Below are positions 1 through 8,367 of a DNA stretch of 48,245 nt, piece by piece. Source of the DNA: Deltaproteobacteria bacterium (GTDB lineage: Bacteria; Myxococcota_A; UBA9160; SZUA-336); assembly GCA_029261925.1 (NCBI GenBank), contig JAJDAJ010000027.1, positions 1 through 48,245 on the forward strand, written 5' to 3'. The number at the start of each line of letters is the position of its first letter. Positions within the stretch are counted from its first letter, which is position 1. Both the position numbers and the translations under genes were made by a program. The notes beneath the pieces were generated by a model. That model worked only from the letters and a program-made list of their open reading frames with translations, made no database searches and was not told the DNA's origin.

Positions 1-76
1 GGGGGCCCGCCGCGCCCGCGGGGGGGCCCCCCCGGGGCCCCGCTTACCCCCCCCCCCGCCCCGCGGCCCACGCAGC
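1..76. other. low-complexity G/C homopolymer stretch at contig edge
   Basis: The first 76 bases are almost only runs of G and C (runs of 7 to 11) and hold no credible coding sequence. This looks like a low-quality assembly end more than biology. The neighbouring SDR gene ends at 77, so nothing is lost from it. Confidence 0.6.
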
Positions 77-940
77 TCAGACCTCCGCGCTACCGACCCC
101 CATCCCGCTGCCGGTCACGATGGGTGTGTTGGTCCAGCCGCCGCTCGGGATGCGATAGAAGCCCCCGGCCGCGAGCGCGCCTCCGTCGCAGTGGAGGGTC
201 GTTCCCGTGACCCAGGCCGAGAGGTCCGAGGCCAGGAAGACGGCGCAGCCGGCCATGTCGTCGGGCTTTCCGAAGCGCCCGATCGGGATCCAGTACGGGA
301 TGCGGTCGCGGTGCTCCTCCGGCAGCCACTTGCCCACGGGGACCTGCAGGGTGTCGGTGGTCTCGGGTGCGATCGCGTTGACGCGGATACGCTCGGGGCC
401 GAGCTCCAGCGCCAGGCTGCGCGTGAAGCCGGTGATCGCGCAGTTGTAGGCCGAGTAGACGGCGGCGCCGGGGATGCCGCGGAAGGCCTCGATCGTCGAC
501 ACGTTGATGATCGAGCCCCCGTCGCCCTGCTCGACCATCTGCGGCGCCAGCGCGTGGGTGCAGTGCATCACGTGGGTGAACAGGATGCGGTGCAGGGCGT
601 CCCAGTCGGCCGGTCCCGAGCGCAGGAACTTCGCGGAGTGCAGGAAGTCGCCCACGTTGTTCACCAGCACGTCGACCCGGCCGTGCGCCTCGAGCGTGGC
701 GTCGCGCAGGCGCGACACGTCGTCGGGCTCGCGCACGTCGACCACGCAGGCGCGGCCCTCGTGACCGCGCTCGCGGATCGCGGCCTCGGTCTCCTTCGCG
801 CGCCCCTCGTCGATCTCCGCGATGACCACCCGCGCGCCGAAGGCCGCGAAGGTCTCCGAGATCGCGCGTCCGATCCCGCCGCCACCACCGGTGACGATCG
901 CGACCTTTCCGTCCAGCGCAGCCGCGCTCCTGTCAAGCAT
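77..940 (-). CDS. SDR family NAD(P)-dependent oxidoreductase with altered active site
   Basis: A classical short-chain dehydrogenase/reductase of 287 residues, the usual family size. The Rossmann cofactor motif TGGGGGIG is at residues 17-24 and the NNVG motif at 94-97. The catalytic Ser (148) and Tyr (162) are in place, but the family YxxxK motif reads YSAYN, so the lysine that lowers the Tyr pKa is Asn 166. The C-terminal GG motif region (CDGGALAAGG) is intact. I chose the ATG at 940 because GAGGAG lies just upstream; an in-frame ATG at 970 would place the Rossmann fold too far from the N-terminus. The substrate cannot be read from sequence. The LLM oxidoreductase and amidohydrolase nearby suggest small-molecule catabolism. 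The protein may be a weak or altered reductase. Confidence 0.88.
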   Translation of the reverse strand: MLDRSAAALDGKVAIVTGGGGGIGRAISETFAAFGARVVIAEIDEGRAKETEAAIRERGHEGRACVVDVREPDDVSRLRDATLEAHGRVDVLVNNVGDFLHSAKFLRSGPADWDALHRILFTHVMHCTHALAPQMVEQGDGGSIINVSTIEAFRGIPGAAVYSAYNCAITGFTRSLALELGPERIRVNAIAPETTDTLQVPVGKWLPEEHRDRIPYWIPIGRFGKPDDMAGCAVFLASDLSAWVTGTTLHCDGGALAAGGFYRIPSGGWTNTPIVTGSGMGVGSAEV

Positions 941-971
941 GGGAACTCCTCGTGTGTTCGAGGCCCGCATT

Positions 972-2003
972 CTACGGGGCGGGCAGCTCCAGGTGCGGCA
1001 GCACCTCGGCCTCGAGCAGCCGCAGGCTCTGCCAGGCCAGCTCCGGCTCGATGCCGCCCATGAGCGGGTGGAGCGTGAGCCGGCCGTCGCGCCGGGCCAG
1101 GTCCACGCACTCCCCGGGCGTGACCACCGCGTAGCGCCCGCTGTCGTGCAGGTCCTGCCAGGTGGTGGCTCCCGGCACCGCCCAGTCCGAGATCACCCCG
1201 TCCTCCTGCCAGGCCGCGTAGGTCCGGGCGTCGTACTCGGCGTGGCGCGCGATGCGCTCCCAGGTCTCCGCCGGCTCGTGCGAGACCATGACGAAGCCCG
1301 GCGCGACCGGGCGATCGGGGCCGTGCTGCTCCAGGAACGACTCGAGCGAGCCGCAGCCGTGCACGTCGGCGCCCGCGAACCCGATCCGCTCGCACTCGTC
1401 GAAGTACTCACCGATCACGTCGGGACTCGCGACCGCGGGGCTGAAGGCGCAGCCGAGGCGCGCCGCGCGCCGGGCAGCGGCGAGCGTCTTGCCCCCGACC
1501 AGGATCCCGGGGCCGCCGGGCGTCGGGGGGACCGGCGTGACCAGGATCCGGCGCCCGCGCCAGCTGAACGGCTCGCCGGACCAGGCGCTGCGCAGGACCG
1601 CCACGCACTCCTCGAGCAGCGGACCGCGCCGGGCCCGCTCGACGCCCGCCATCTCGAACTCGGCGCTGCGGTATCCGGCACCGAGCACGACCGAGAGCCG
1701 CCCCGGCCCCAGGCAGTCCACGGTCGCAAGCTGCTCGGCGAGCCGCACGGGGTCGTGCAGGGGAACGAGCGCCGCGGCGATCGAGACCCGCAGCCGCTCG
1801 CTCCGCGCCAGCACGGCCGCAGCCAGCGTGATGGGCGCGGACGTGAAGCCCGCCGGATCGCCGTGGTGCTCCGAGAGCGTCACCGTATCGACGCCCACGC
1901 GGTCGGCCCAGGAGACCATCTCGAGCATCGCCCGGTGCTGCGCGGCGAAGCTCGTGCGGGCGAACGGCGGGACCCGCAGGTCGAAACGCAGGTGGAGCCC
2001 CAC
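972..2003 (-). CDS. LLM class flavin-dependent oxidoreductase
   Basis: A 343-residue member of the bacterial luciferase-like monooxygenase superfamily (FMN or F420 TIM barrel). Family marks include SEHHGD near residue 40, LRVSIAAALVPLHDPVRLAEQ in the barrel, and GRLSVVLGAGYR around 105. Function is probably reduced-flavin-dependent oxidation of an organic substrate; flavin versus F420 cannot be settled here. The GTG start sits one base after the stop of the upstream ThuA gene with no clear Shine-Dalgarno sequence, which suggests translational coupling in a ThuA-LLM-SDR transcript. A second, distinct LLM protein lies at 30997-32109. Confidence 0.85.
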   Translation of the reverse strand: MGLHLRFDLRVPPFARTSFAAQHRAMLEMVSWADRVGVDTVTLSEHHGDPAGFTSAPITLAAAVLARSERLRVSIAAALVPLHDPVRLAEQLATVDCLGPGRLSVVLGAGYRSAEFEMAGVERARRGPLLEECVAVLRSAWSGEPFSWRGRRILVTPVPPTPGGPGILVGGKTLAAARRAARLGCAFSPAVASPDVIGEYFDECERIGFAGADVHGCGSLESFLEQHGPDRPVAPGFVMVSHEPAETWERIARHAEYDARTYAAWQEDGVISDWAVPGATTWQDLHDSGRYAVVTPGECVDLARRDGRLTLHPLMGGIEPELAWQSLRLLEAEVLPHLELPAP

Positions 2004-2004
2004 G

Positions 2005-2907
2005 CTAACGGGTGGGGCTCGCGGCGAGCGCCGGCGCGATGGGATGAGTGCACGGCCCGGCGCTGCCGGCGGCCCACTCGATCGCGCCCTCGATCATGCG
2101 CGAGAACGGAGGCTCGGCGTAGTACTCGCCCTTGTGGCCGAGGGCGCTGTAGAAGGACCGGCCGCGGCCGACGCAGTGGCTCCAGGTGATCGGGTGATCC
2201 GCCCCCATGCGCAGCTCGCCCCTCCACGCGCTGGGGTCGTAGGTGGACTCGTCGAGCGTCGCGAGCACGCGCACGCCGCGCTCGCGCGGGTTGCTCTCGA
2301 AGCTGTACCACTCGTCCTCGCGCGCCCAGGTCTCGCCCAGGTGGCGCGTGGCGGGATGGTCGCGGTCCTCGACGCGTACCGTGGCGACCTGGAACTGGGG
2401 CCCCATCGGGTGGCCGCCGAAGCGCGCGCCGATCAGGACGTCCTGGTACCAGGGCCAGTACTCGTACCGGGTTCCGCCGGCGCCATGCACGCCCACGAAG
2501 CCGCCGCCCGCCTCGACCCAGCTCCGGAACGCGGACTTCTGCTCCGCGGTCCAGGCGTCGCCCGTGGTGTTGTTGCCCACGACGACCTCGAAGCGCGCGA
2601 GCAGGTCGGGCGCGAAGACCGCGGCGTTCTCGGTCGCGAACAGCTCCCAGCCGCGGCGCGCCGCGATCTCGCGCAGCGCCCGCTCGCACGCGGGGATCGC
2701 GTCCGTGTGCCGGTAGCCCGCCGTCTTGGAGAACAGCAGCAGGGTCAGGCGGGTGTCGCGGCCGATGTCGGCGGGGAGATCGGGCGCAACGCGGTCCACC
2801 CGCGCCGGGCGCAGTCCCAGAGCCCCCATCAGGCTGCAGCCGCCCGCCAGCGCAGCCAGCGCCGCCAGGAGCAGACCGCGCCGCACGGAGCGTCTCGAAA
2901 CGGTCAT
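2005..2907 (-). CDS. ThuA domain lipoprotein
   Basis: A 300-residue protein with a twin-arginine-like or basic N-terminus (SRRSVRRG), a hydrophobic stretch and a lipobox (ALAGGC, Cys about 24), so it is probably a periplasmic lipoprotein. The rest matches the ThuA trehalose-utilisation fold: LTLLLFSKTAGYRH at the start of the domain, FVGVHGAGG in the middle and the WSHCVGRGRSFYSALGHKG signature near the C-terminus. ThuA-like proteins are linked to sugar utilisation and resemble class I glutamine amidotransferases, but their reaction is poorly defined. The ATG at 2907 has GGGGAGG upstream. It heads an apparent three-gene minus-strand transcript and is divergent from the amidohydrolase. Confidence 0.85.
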   Translation of the reverse strand: MTVSRRSVRRGLLLAALAALAGGCSLMGALGLRPARVDRVAPDLPADIGRDTRLTLLLFSKTAGYRHTDAIPACERALREIAARRGWELFATENAAVFAPDLLARFEVVVGNNTTGDAWTAEQKSAFRSWVEAGGGFVGVHGAGGTRYEYWPWYQDVLIGARFGGHPMGPQFQVATVRVEDRDHPATRHLGETWAREDEWYSFESNPRERGVRVLATLDESTYDPSAWRGELRMGADHPITWSHCVGRGRSFYSALGHKGEYYAEPPFSRMIEGAIEWAAGSAGPCTHPIAPALAASPTR

Positions 2908-2940
2908 GGGCCCCTCCCCACCGCATCCCGGCGGCGAGAC

Positions 2941-2961
2941 AGCCTAGCAGCGGTGTAGACT
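2941..2961. promoter_or_regulatory. divergent -10-like elements between ThuA and amidohydrolase genes
   Basis: The 98-base divergent gap contains TAGGCT on the minus strand (2941-2946) and TAGACT on the plus strand (2956-2961), each about 35-45 bases upstream of a start codon that has its own Shine-Dalgarno sequence. No good -35 boxes are seen. This is a weak prediction. Confidence 0.3.
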
Positions 2962-3005
2962 CGGACGCGAGCGCCCCGTCGGCGGCGCGCGAGGAGCGAT
3001 GTCCC

Positions 3006-4181
3006 ATGTCGATCAAGCAGCACCCGGTCGCGGACAGTGACATGCACGTGATGGAGCCTCCCGATCTCTGGGAGCGCTACATCGATCCGAAGTTCCGGCA
3101 CGCGGCGCCCGTCGGCCTGACCGAGATGAAGCGCGACATGCGCGTGAAGGTGAAGTCGCGCGTCATGCTGCGCACGCCCTCGGTCCGTCCGCGCAACGAG
3201 AACCAGGGGACCGGCTGGCGCAGCGATCACGACGAGGCCTACGCGCAGTCCGAGGCGCGCGGCTGGGACTCGCAGTCGCAGCTCGACGCCATGGACGCCG
3301 AGGGGCTCGACATGGCGGTGATGTTCCCGTCGCGGGGCCTGTTCGTGCTCGGCCTCGACAGCGTCGAGATGATGGGCATCGACGGCCTCGAGCCGGACTA
3401 CGCGGCCGCGATCGCGCGCGCCTACAACGACTGGATGCACGACTTCTGCTCGCTCGCGCCCGAGCGGATGTTCGGCGCCGGAATGGTTGCACCGCACGAC
3501 GTGAGCAGCGCGGTCGAGGAGGCGCGGCGCTGCGTCACCGAGTACGGCTTCAAGGCGATCTTTCTCGCTCCGGGCGCGGTCAACCGCAAGCCCTGGCACC
3601 ACCCCGACTACGACCCGCTCTGGGGGGAGTGCGAGCGGCTGGGCGTGCCGATCTCCTTTCACGGCGGCGGTCAGACTTACCTGCGCCCCGACTTCTCGCT
3701 GGAGATCTTCGACCAGCTGATGATGTGGCACACCTTCTCGCAGCCGCTGGGCATCATGACCGTCGTGGCGAGCCTCTGCGCCGGCGGCGTCTTCGAGCGC
3801 TTCCCGAAGCTGCGTGCTGCCCTGCTCGAGGGGAACTGCTCCTGGGCCCCGTGGCTGCTGCACCGGCTCGACGAGCACTACGAGTGGGTCGGCTGGTACG
3901 AGGCGCCCGATCTCACGAAGCGGCCCTCGGAGTACTTCCGCGAGCACTGCTTCCTGTCGATCGAGGTCGACGAGGACACGGGCCGGCAGTACATCGAGTG
4001 GTTCGGAGACGACAACCTGGTCTTCTCGACCGACTACCCGCACGGCGACTCGAAGTACCCCAACTCACTGGAGGCCTTCGAGAAGCTGCCGATCTCCGAG
4101 GAGTCGCGGATCAAGATCGTCGGCGAGAACTGGAGCCGCCTCTACGACACCCCGATCCGCAAGCTGGCCCCGCGCGACTGA
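3006..4181 (+). CDS. amidohydrolase family protein (amidohydrolase_2 type)
   Basis: A 391-residue metal-dependent hydrolase of the amidohydrolase 2 / ACMSD-like TIM-barrel group. The metal-binding start is SDMHVMEPPDLWERY (residues 11-25); later marks are ISFHGGGQ and the C-terminal STDYPHGDSKYPN that carries the catalytic Asp. Enzymes of this group hydrolyse or decarboxylate carboxylated aromatic or related ring compounds; the substrate is unknown. GAGGAG lies nine bases before the chosen ATG. An overlapping ATG at 2999 is out of frame. The gene converges on the MshEN-CheX gene with three bases between the stop codons. Confidence 0.88.
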   Translation: MSIKQHPVADSDMHVMEPPDLWERYIDPKFRHAAPVGLTEMKRDMRVKVKSRVMLRTPSVRPRNENQGTGWRSDHDEAYAQSEARGWDSQSQLDAMDAEGLDMAVMFPSRGLFVLGLDSVEMMGIDGLEPDYAAAIARAYNDWMHDFCSLAPERMFGAGMVAPHDVSSAVEEARRCVTEYGFKAIFLAPGAVNRKPWHHPDYDPLWGECERLGVPISFHGGGQTYLRPDFSLEIFDQLMMWHTFSQPLGIMTVVASLCAGGVFERFPKLRAALLEGNCSWAPWLLHRLDEHYEWVGWYEAPDLTKRPSEYFREHCFLSIEVDEDTGRQYIEWFGDDNLVFSTDYPHGDSKYPNSLEAFEKLPISEESRIKIVGENWSRLYDTPIRKLAPRD

Positions 4182-4184
4182 CGC

Positions 4185-5045
4185 TCAGGCGTAGCGGAAG
4201 GCGATCCAGCCGCGCCCGCGCGGGGTGCGCAGGGCCATGGCCTCCGCCGGTGGCTCGAGCGCGCCGTGCTGCGGAACGCCCAGCTCGATCACGCTGCCCA
4301 GGTTGGTCAGGGCGGAGCGAGCGTTGGCCGCGAGCACGTTCAGGAACTCGCGCAGCAGGTCGGCGCGCAGGTGAGCGTCGAGCTCGTCGGCAGGGATGCC
4401 CATGAAGCCGCAGGCCAGCTCCTCGCAGAAGGCGCGGTCGACCTCCAGTCCGATCGTCACCGAGACGTCGCCCGTGACCGAGATGCGCGCGACCACGCTC
4501 GAGGCGTCATGCACGCCCACCCAGGGCTCGACGCTGCCGAGCTTGAGCTGCAGGCTTCCCATGCGCATCGACAGCTCCGACACGTGCTCGATCACGTAGC
4601 GCGTGATCGGACAGGCGCTCATGCCCGACGGCGGCACGCGCGAGAGCATGGCGATGCGCGCGGCGTGGTGGAACGCGTCGAGCTGCTCGCCGAGGCAGGC
4701 CTCGTCGATGTGACCGAGCTCGACGAGCACCTGGCCCAGCCGGACCTGCCGCACGCCCTGCTCGCGCAGCAGCTCCTCCACCTGGTCCTTCTCGAGCAGC
4801 CCCGTCTCGACGGCGACAGCGCCCCAGAGGCGGTCCTGCTTGAGCTGGGCGCGGTGCAGCTCCCTGGCCTGCCCGGGCGTGAGCCAGCCGCGGGCCACGG
4901 CGAGATCGTCCAGCCGGCGGTTGACCCGCCGCATCTGCTCGATGGCCGCGTCGAGCTGCTTCGCGTCGATCGCGCCGACCCTGACGAGCCACTCGCCGAA
5001 GAAGGGAATTTCCAAGCCGGGCCCCCGCTGTCCCGCTGTGGCCAT
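4185..5045 (-). CDS. tandem MshEN-like repeats fused to CheX-like phosphatase domain
   Basis: A 286-residue protein. Residues 15-125 hold four 24-residue repeats (15-38, 44-67, 73-96, 102-125) separated by spacers of exactly five residues. Each repeat follows the pattern of the c-di-GMP-binding MshEN motif (RLGxxLVxxGxIxxxxLxxxLxxQ); the fourth, starting RLGQVLVELGHID, is closest. Residues about 140-286 resemble CheX-type domains, with the helix signature ExxN at E233-N236 (REFLNVLAANA); in CheX and CheC this E/N pair removes phosphate from CheY-P. The expected role is a c-di-GMP-responsive CheY-P phosphatase or adaptor, by inference. It is cytosolic, with no signal or membrane segment. The start is the ATG at 5045, with GAGG four bases upstream. 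It lies apart from any chemotaxis operon. Confidence 0.8.
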   Translation of the reverse strand: MATAGQRGPGLEIPFFGEWLVRVGAIDAKQLDAAIEQMRRVNRRLDDLAVARGWLTPGQARELHRAQLKQDRLWGAVAVETGLLEKDQVEELLREQGVRQVRLGQVLVELGHIDEACLGEQLDAFHHAARIAMLSRVPPSGMSACPITRYVIEHVSELSMRMGSLQLKLGSVEPWVGVHDASSVVARISVTGDVSVTIGLEVDRAFCEELACGFMGIPADELDAHLRADLLREFLNVLAANARSALTNLGSVIELGVPQHGALEPPAEAMALRTPRGRGWIAFRYA

Positions 5046-5082
5046 CGGCCTCGCCGGGACGGCGGTTGAGGGCCGTTTCAGC

Positions 5083-5931
5083 TCAGCGGCCCGGGCCGGT
5101 GGGCGTCAGGCGAGTCAGGGCCGCCTCGACCGAGCCGCCGGCGGCGTCGAGGGCCGCCCGCGCCTCTGCCTCGCTGCAGCCACAGAGCTCCACGAGGATG
5201 TGCAGCGCGCGGCCGCGCAGCTTGTCGTTGACCGCGCAGAGCCCGGTCATCAGGTTCCCGCGCACCTTGCCCAGCCGCACCATCGTGGCCGTGGACAGGG
5301 TGTGCAGCACCATCTTCTGCGCCAGCCCGCCCTTCATGCGCGTGGATCCGGCGATCACCTCGGGCCCCACCTCGGTGCTGATGGACACGTCCGCCAGCCC
5401 CGCCAGCTCCGAGCCCGCGTCGCAGGTGATCGCCACCGTGGTCACGCCCGCCTGGCGCGCGGCACGTAGCGCCTCGATCACGTAGGGGGTGCGTCCGCTC
5501 GCGGACAGGCCCACCAGCACGTCACCGGGCCCCAGGTCGGCCACGTCGCGCCGGGCCGCGTCATGGTCGTCCTCCGCCCCCTCGACCGCGGCGCGCAGCG
5601 CCGCCTCGCCGCCCGCGATGCGGCCCTGGACGCGATCCGCGGGCAGGCCGAAGGTCGGCGGGATCTCGGCGGCGTCGAGCACGCCGATCCGCCCGCTGGT
5701 CCCCGCGCCCAGGTTGATCCAGCGGCCGCCGCCGGCGAGCGCGGCACAGATCCGCTCGCAGGCCTCCGTGATCCGGGGCAGCTCGGCGCGCACCGCGTCG
5801 CTGACCGCGGCGTCCTCGGCGGCGATGCGCTCGACCAGCGCGGCCGTATCCAGGCGGTCGAGGTCCCGCGTGCGGGGGTTGGACTTCTCGGTGGGGCCGG
5901 CGGGCTCGCTCGGTGGCACGGGGCGCGGCAT
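5083..5931 (-). CDS. murQ: N-acetylmuramic acid 6-phosphate etherase
   Basis: MurQ cleaves the lactyl ether of MurNAc-6-phosphate to give GlcNAc-6-phosphate and D-lactate in peptidoglycan recycling. The 282-residue length is near the family norm of about 300. Diagnostic segments are WINLGAGTSGRIGVLDA with the SIS sugar-phosphate fold, PTFG, VGLSASGRTPYVIEAL, and STRMKGGLAQKMVLHTLST. The C-terminus carries a UBA-like helical segment ([16 protein letters not shown]). It is divergent from mutS2 and the GH20 gene, with only 15 bases between start codons. No anhMurNAc kinase (anmK) or MurNAc PTS is in the window, so the phosphorylating step must be elsewhere. Confidence 0.93.
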   Translation of the reverse strand: MPRPVPPSEPAGPTEKSNPRTRDLDRLDTAALVERIAAEDAAVSDAVRAELPRITEACERICAALAGGGRWINLGAGTSGRIGVLDAAEIPPTFGLPADRVQGRIAGGEAALRAAVEGAEDDHDAARRDVADLGPGDVLVGLSASGRTPYVIEALRAARQAGVTTVAITCDAGSELAGLADVSISTEVGPEVIAGSTRMKGGLAQKMVLHTLSTATMVRLGKVRGNLMTGLCAVNDKLRGRALHILVELCGCSEAEARAALDAAGGSVEAALTRLTPTGPGR

Positions 5932-5932
5932 C

Positions 5933-5938
5933 TACAAT
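5933..5938 (+). promoter_or_regulatory. -10 element TACAAT for leaderless mutS2 transcript
   Basis: TACAAT lies eight bases upstream of the GTG start of mutS2, which puts the expected transcription start at or next to the start codon. No Shine-Dalgarno sequence intervenes. The -35 region (about 5910-5915) is poor. The element also covers the murQ start region on the other strand. Confidence 0.45.
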
Positions 5939-5946
5939 GCCTCCCC

Positions 5947-8367
5947 GTGAGCTTTCGCTGTGATGCCGCGACCCTGGAGCGCCTGGAGTGGCCGCGCCTC
6001 GCCGAGGCCTGGGCCCGCTGCGCGGCCACGGAGCGCGGCGAGGCCGCCTGCCGCGGCGACGTCTTCGCGGCCACGCGCGCCGCGGTCGCCGAGCGCCTGG
6101 CCGAGACCGGCGAGGCGCGCGCGCTGATCGATGCGGGCGAGGCGGTGCCCTTTGGCGGCATCCGCGACCTGCGGCCCGCACTCGAGGACGCGCGACTCGG
6201 GCGCAGCCTGTCCGCGGCGAGTCTGGGCGGTGTGCTCGAGTGCCTGCGCGGCGGGCAGCGCGTGCGCGAGCACCTGCTGGCGCGCCGCGCGCGCGCGCCG
6301 CGGCTGGCGGACCTGGCCGCGACCCTGCCCCTGCTCGGCGCCACCGCCGATGCGCTGGCCCGCGTGGTCACGCCCGAGGGCGAGGTGCGCGACGACGCCA
6401 GCCCCGAGCTCGCGCGTGCGCGCCGGCGCATCCGCGAGCTCGAGAGCGAGTGCGACCGCATCATGGCGCGGGCGCGCCGCGACCCCGATCTGCGTGAGCA
6501 TCTCCAAGACGACTATGTCACCTCTCGCGAGGACCGTCCGGTCCTGCCCGTACGCGCCCAGGCGCGCCATCGCGTGCGCGGGATCGTCCACGGGGTCTCA
6601 TCGAGCGGAACGACTCTGTTTATTGAGCCCGAGGCCGCGGTCGACGCCGGCAACCGGCTGCGGATCGCCCGCACCGAGGCGGAGCGCGAGGTCGAGCGCC
6701 TGCTGCGCCAGGCGACCGCGGCCGTGCGCGAGCGCGCGCTCGAGATCGAGGCTGCCGGAGCCACCCTCGAGGTGCTCGACGTGGCGCTGGCGCGGGGTCG
6801 ACTCTCGCTGCGCCTGGATGCGCGCGCGCCGGAGCTCTGCGAGGTGCCGACCCTGGAGCTGCGCGAGCTGCGCCACCCGCTGCTCCTGCTCGAGGCCGGC
6901 CTCGACCCCGACGAGGTCGTGCCCAGCGACCTGGTGCTCGAGAGCGGAGCGCGCTGCCTGGTGATCTCCGGTCCGAACGCCGGGGGCAAGACCGTCGCCG
7001 CCAAGGCCGTGGGGCTGGCGGCGCTGGCGCTGCGCGCCGGGCTGCACGTGCCCTGCGGCGAGGGCAGTCGAGTATCGGTGCCCGACGTGGTGCGCGCCGA
7101 CATCGGCGACGCGCAGGACCTGCGCGCGGGGCTGTCGACCTTCTCGGCACGGATGCGCGGTGCGACCGAGATCCTGGGCGTTGCCGACGCGAGCGCGCTG
7201 GTGGTCCTCGACGAGATCGGAGAGGGCACCGAGCCCGGCGAGGGCGCCGCGCTCGCCCAGGCCCTGCTCGAGGCGCTGGTGGACCGCGGTGCCACGGTGG
7301 TCGCGACCACGCACTTCAACCGGCTCAAGGAGCTGGCCGGCGACGACCCGCGCTTCGCGAACGCCAGCGCGGAGTTCGATCTGGAGACGCTGGCTCCGAC
7401 CTACCGCATCTTTCTGGGGGCCCCGGGCTCGAGCGGCGCCATGCACGTGGCGCGGCGCATGGGTCTCGATGCCGGGGTGGTCGAGCGCGCGCGTGCGCTG
7501 CTCGACCGCGAGGACCGCAAGCTCGAGGCGCTCACGCGCAGCCTGTCCGAGCTGCGGCAGGACCTCGAGGTCGAGCGACGCGGCGCGAGCCAGGCGCGCG
7601 AGCAGAGCGAGGCGGCGCGCGCCGCCTACGAGCAGCGCATGGAGTCGCTGCGCCGCAGCCGCGAGGCGGCCCTCGAGGCCATGCGCGGCGATCTCGACGA
7701 CGCCTTCCGCGCCGCGCGCGACCAGGTGGCCGGGGTCGTGCGCGACCTGCAGCGCGCCGCCGGCGGCGCGGGAGGCGCCCGTGCGGGGCGCGAGGCCAAC
7801 CGGGCGCGCGACCGTCTGGCCGCGATCGAGCGCCGCACCGGGGAGGTCGCCGCGCAGCACGCCCCGGCGCCGGCCCCCGCAGCGAAGGCCGTTCGCACCG
7901 AGCAGCTGGTCGCCGACGCGCGCGTGGAGATCGCGGGCGTGCCCGGCGAGGCCGTGATCGTCGAGCCCCCCGACCGGCGCGGGAGCCTCGTGGTCCGTGC
8001 GGGGGGGGCGCGTCTGCGTCTCGACGCCGCGCGCGTGAGCCGGGTGCTCGGCGCCGCGCCGGAGGCGGCGCGCCCGGGCGCGGTCGCGCGCTACGAGGTC
8101 GAGCGCTCCGTGGCCGCGGCGCCCGCGGCGCGCTGTGACCTGCGCGGGCTGCGCGTCGACGAGGCCATCGATCGGGCGGAGGCGCACCTGCAGGCCCACC
8201 TGGGGCGCGGCAGTCCGCAGCTGATCTTCGTGCACGGGCACGGCACCGGCGCGCTTCGCGACGCCGTGCGCGGCTGGCTGCGCGACACGCCGCAGGTGGC
8301 CGAGGTACGATCCGGCGGCGCGGGCGAGGGCGGGAACGGCGTCACGGTCGCGCGTCTCGAGATCTGA
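5947..8367 (+). CDS. mutS2: endonuclease MutS2
   Basis: An 806-residue MutS2 (typical size 780-800) that starts at GTG 5947, since the reading frame upstream of it is antisense murQ. Order of parts: clamp and lever helices (1-320), the ATPase Walker A GPNAGGKT at about 342-349, Walker B LVVLDEIGEGTEPGEG at about 418-433, a coiled-coil region (about 520-640) and a C-terminal Smr nuclease domain (about 729-806) with CDLRG and HGHGTG motifs. The MutS1 mismatch-recognition domain is absent, as expected. MutS2 suppresses homologous recombination and, in some bacteria, splits collided ribosomes via Smr. The stop overlaps the next start (TGATG), so mutS2, the GH20 gene and the MFS gene are probably one coupled operon. 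Confidence 0.94.
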   Translation: MSFRCDAATLERLEWPRLAEAWARCAATERGEAACRGDVFAATRAAVAERLAETGEARALIDAGEAVPFGGIRDLRPALEDARLGRSLSAASLGGVLECLRGGQRVREHLLARRARAPRLADLAATLPLLGATADALARVVTPEGEVRDDASPELARARRRIRELESECDRIMARARRDPDLREHLQDDYVTSREDRPVLPVRAQARHRVRGIVHGVSSSGTTLFIEPEAAVDAGNRLRIARTEAEREVERLLRQATAAVRERALEIEAAGATLEVLDVALARGRLSLRLDARAPELCEVPTLELRELRHPLLLLEAGLDPDEVVPSDLVLESGARCLVISGPNAGGKTVAAKAVGLAALALRAGLHVPCGEGSRVSVPDVVRADIGDAQDLRAGLSTFSARMRGATEILGVADASALVVLDEIGEGTEPGEGAALAQALLEALVDRGATVVATTHFNRLKELAGDDPRFANASAEFDLETLAPTYRIFLGAPGSSGAMHVARRMGLDAGVVERARALLDREDRKLEALTRSLSELRQDLEVERRGASQAREQSEAARAAYEQRMESLRRSREAALEAMRGDLDDAFRAARDQVAGVVRDLQRAAGGAGGARAGREANRARDRLAAIERRTGEVAAQHAPAPAPAAKAVRTEQLVADARVEIAGVPGEAVIVEPPDRRGSLVVRAGGARLRLDAARVSRVLGAAPEAARPGAVARYEVERSVAAAPAARCDLRGLRVDEAIDRAEAHLQAHLGRGSPQLIFVHGHGTGALRDAVRGWLRDTPQVAEVRSGGAGEGGNGVTVARLEI

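Noticed and set aside
5911..5930. TGGCACG near the murQ start as a sigma-54 -24 box
   Set aside because: No TTGC at the required distance; GG is not followed by GC ten bases later.
5563..5946. In-frame extension of mutS2 upstream of GTG 5947
   Set aside because: It is antisense to murQ and has no MutS2 similarity; it is open only because of high GC.
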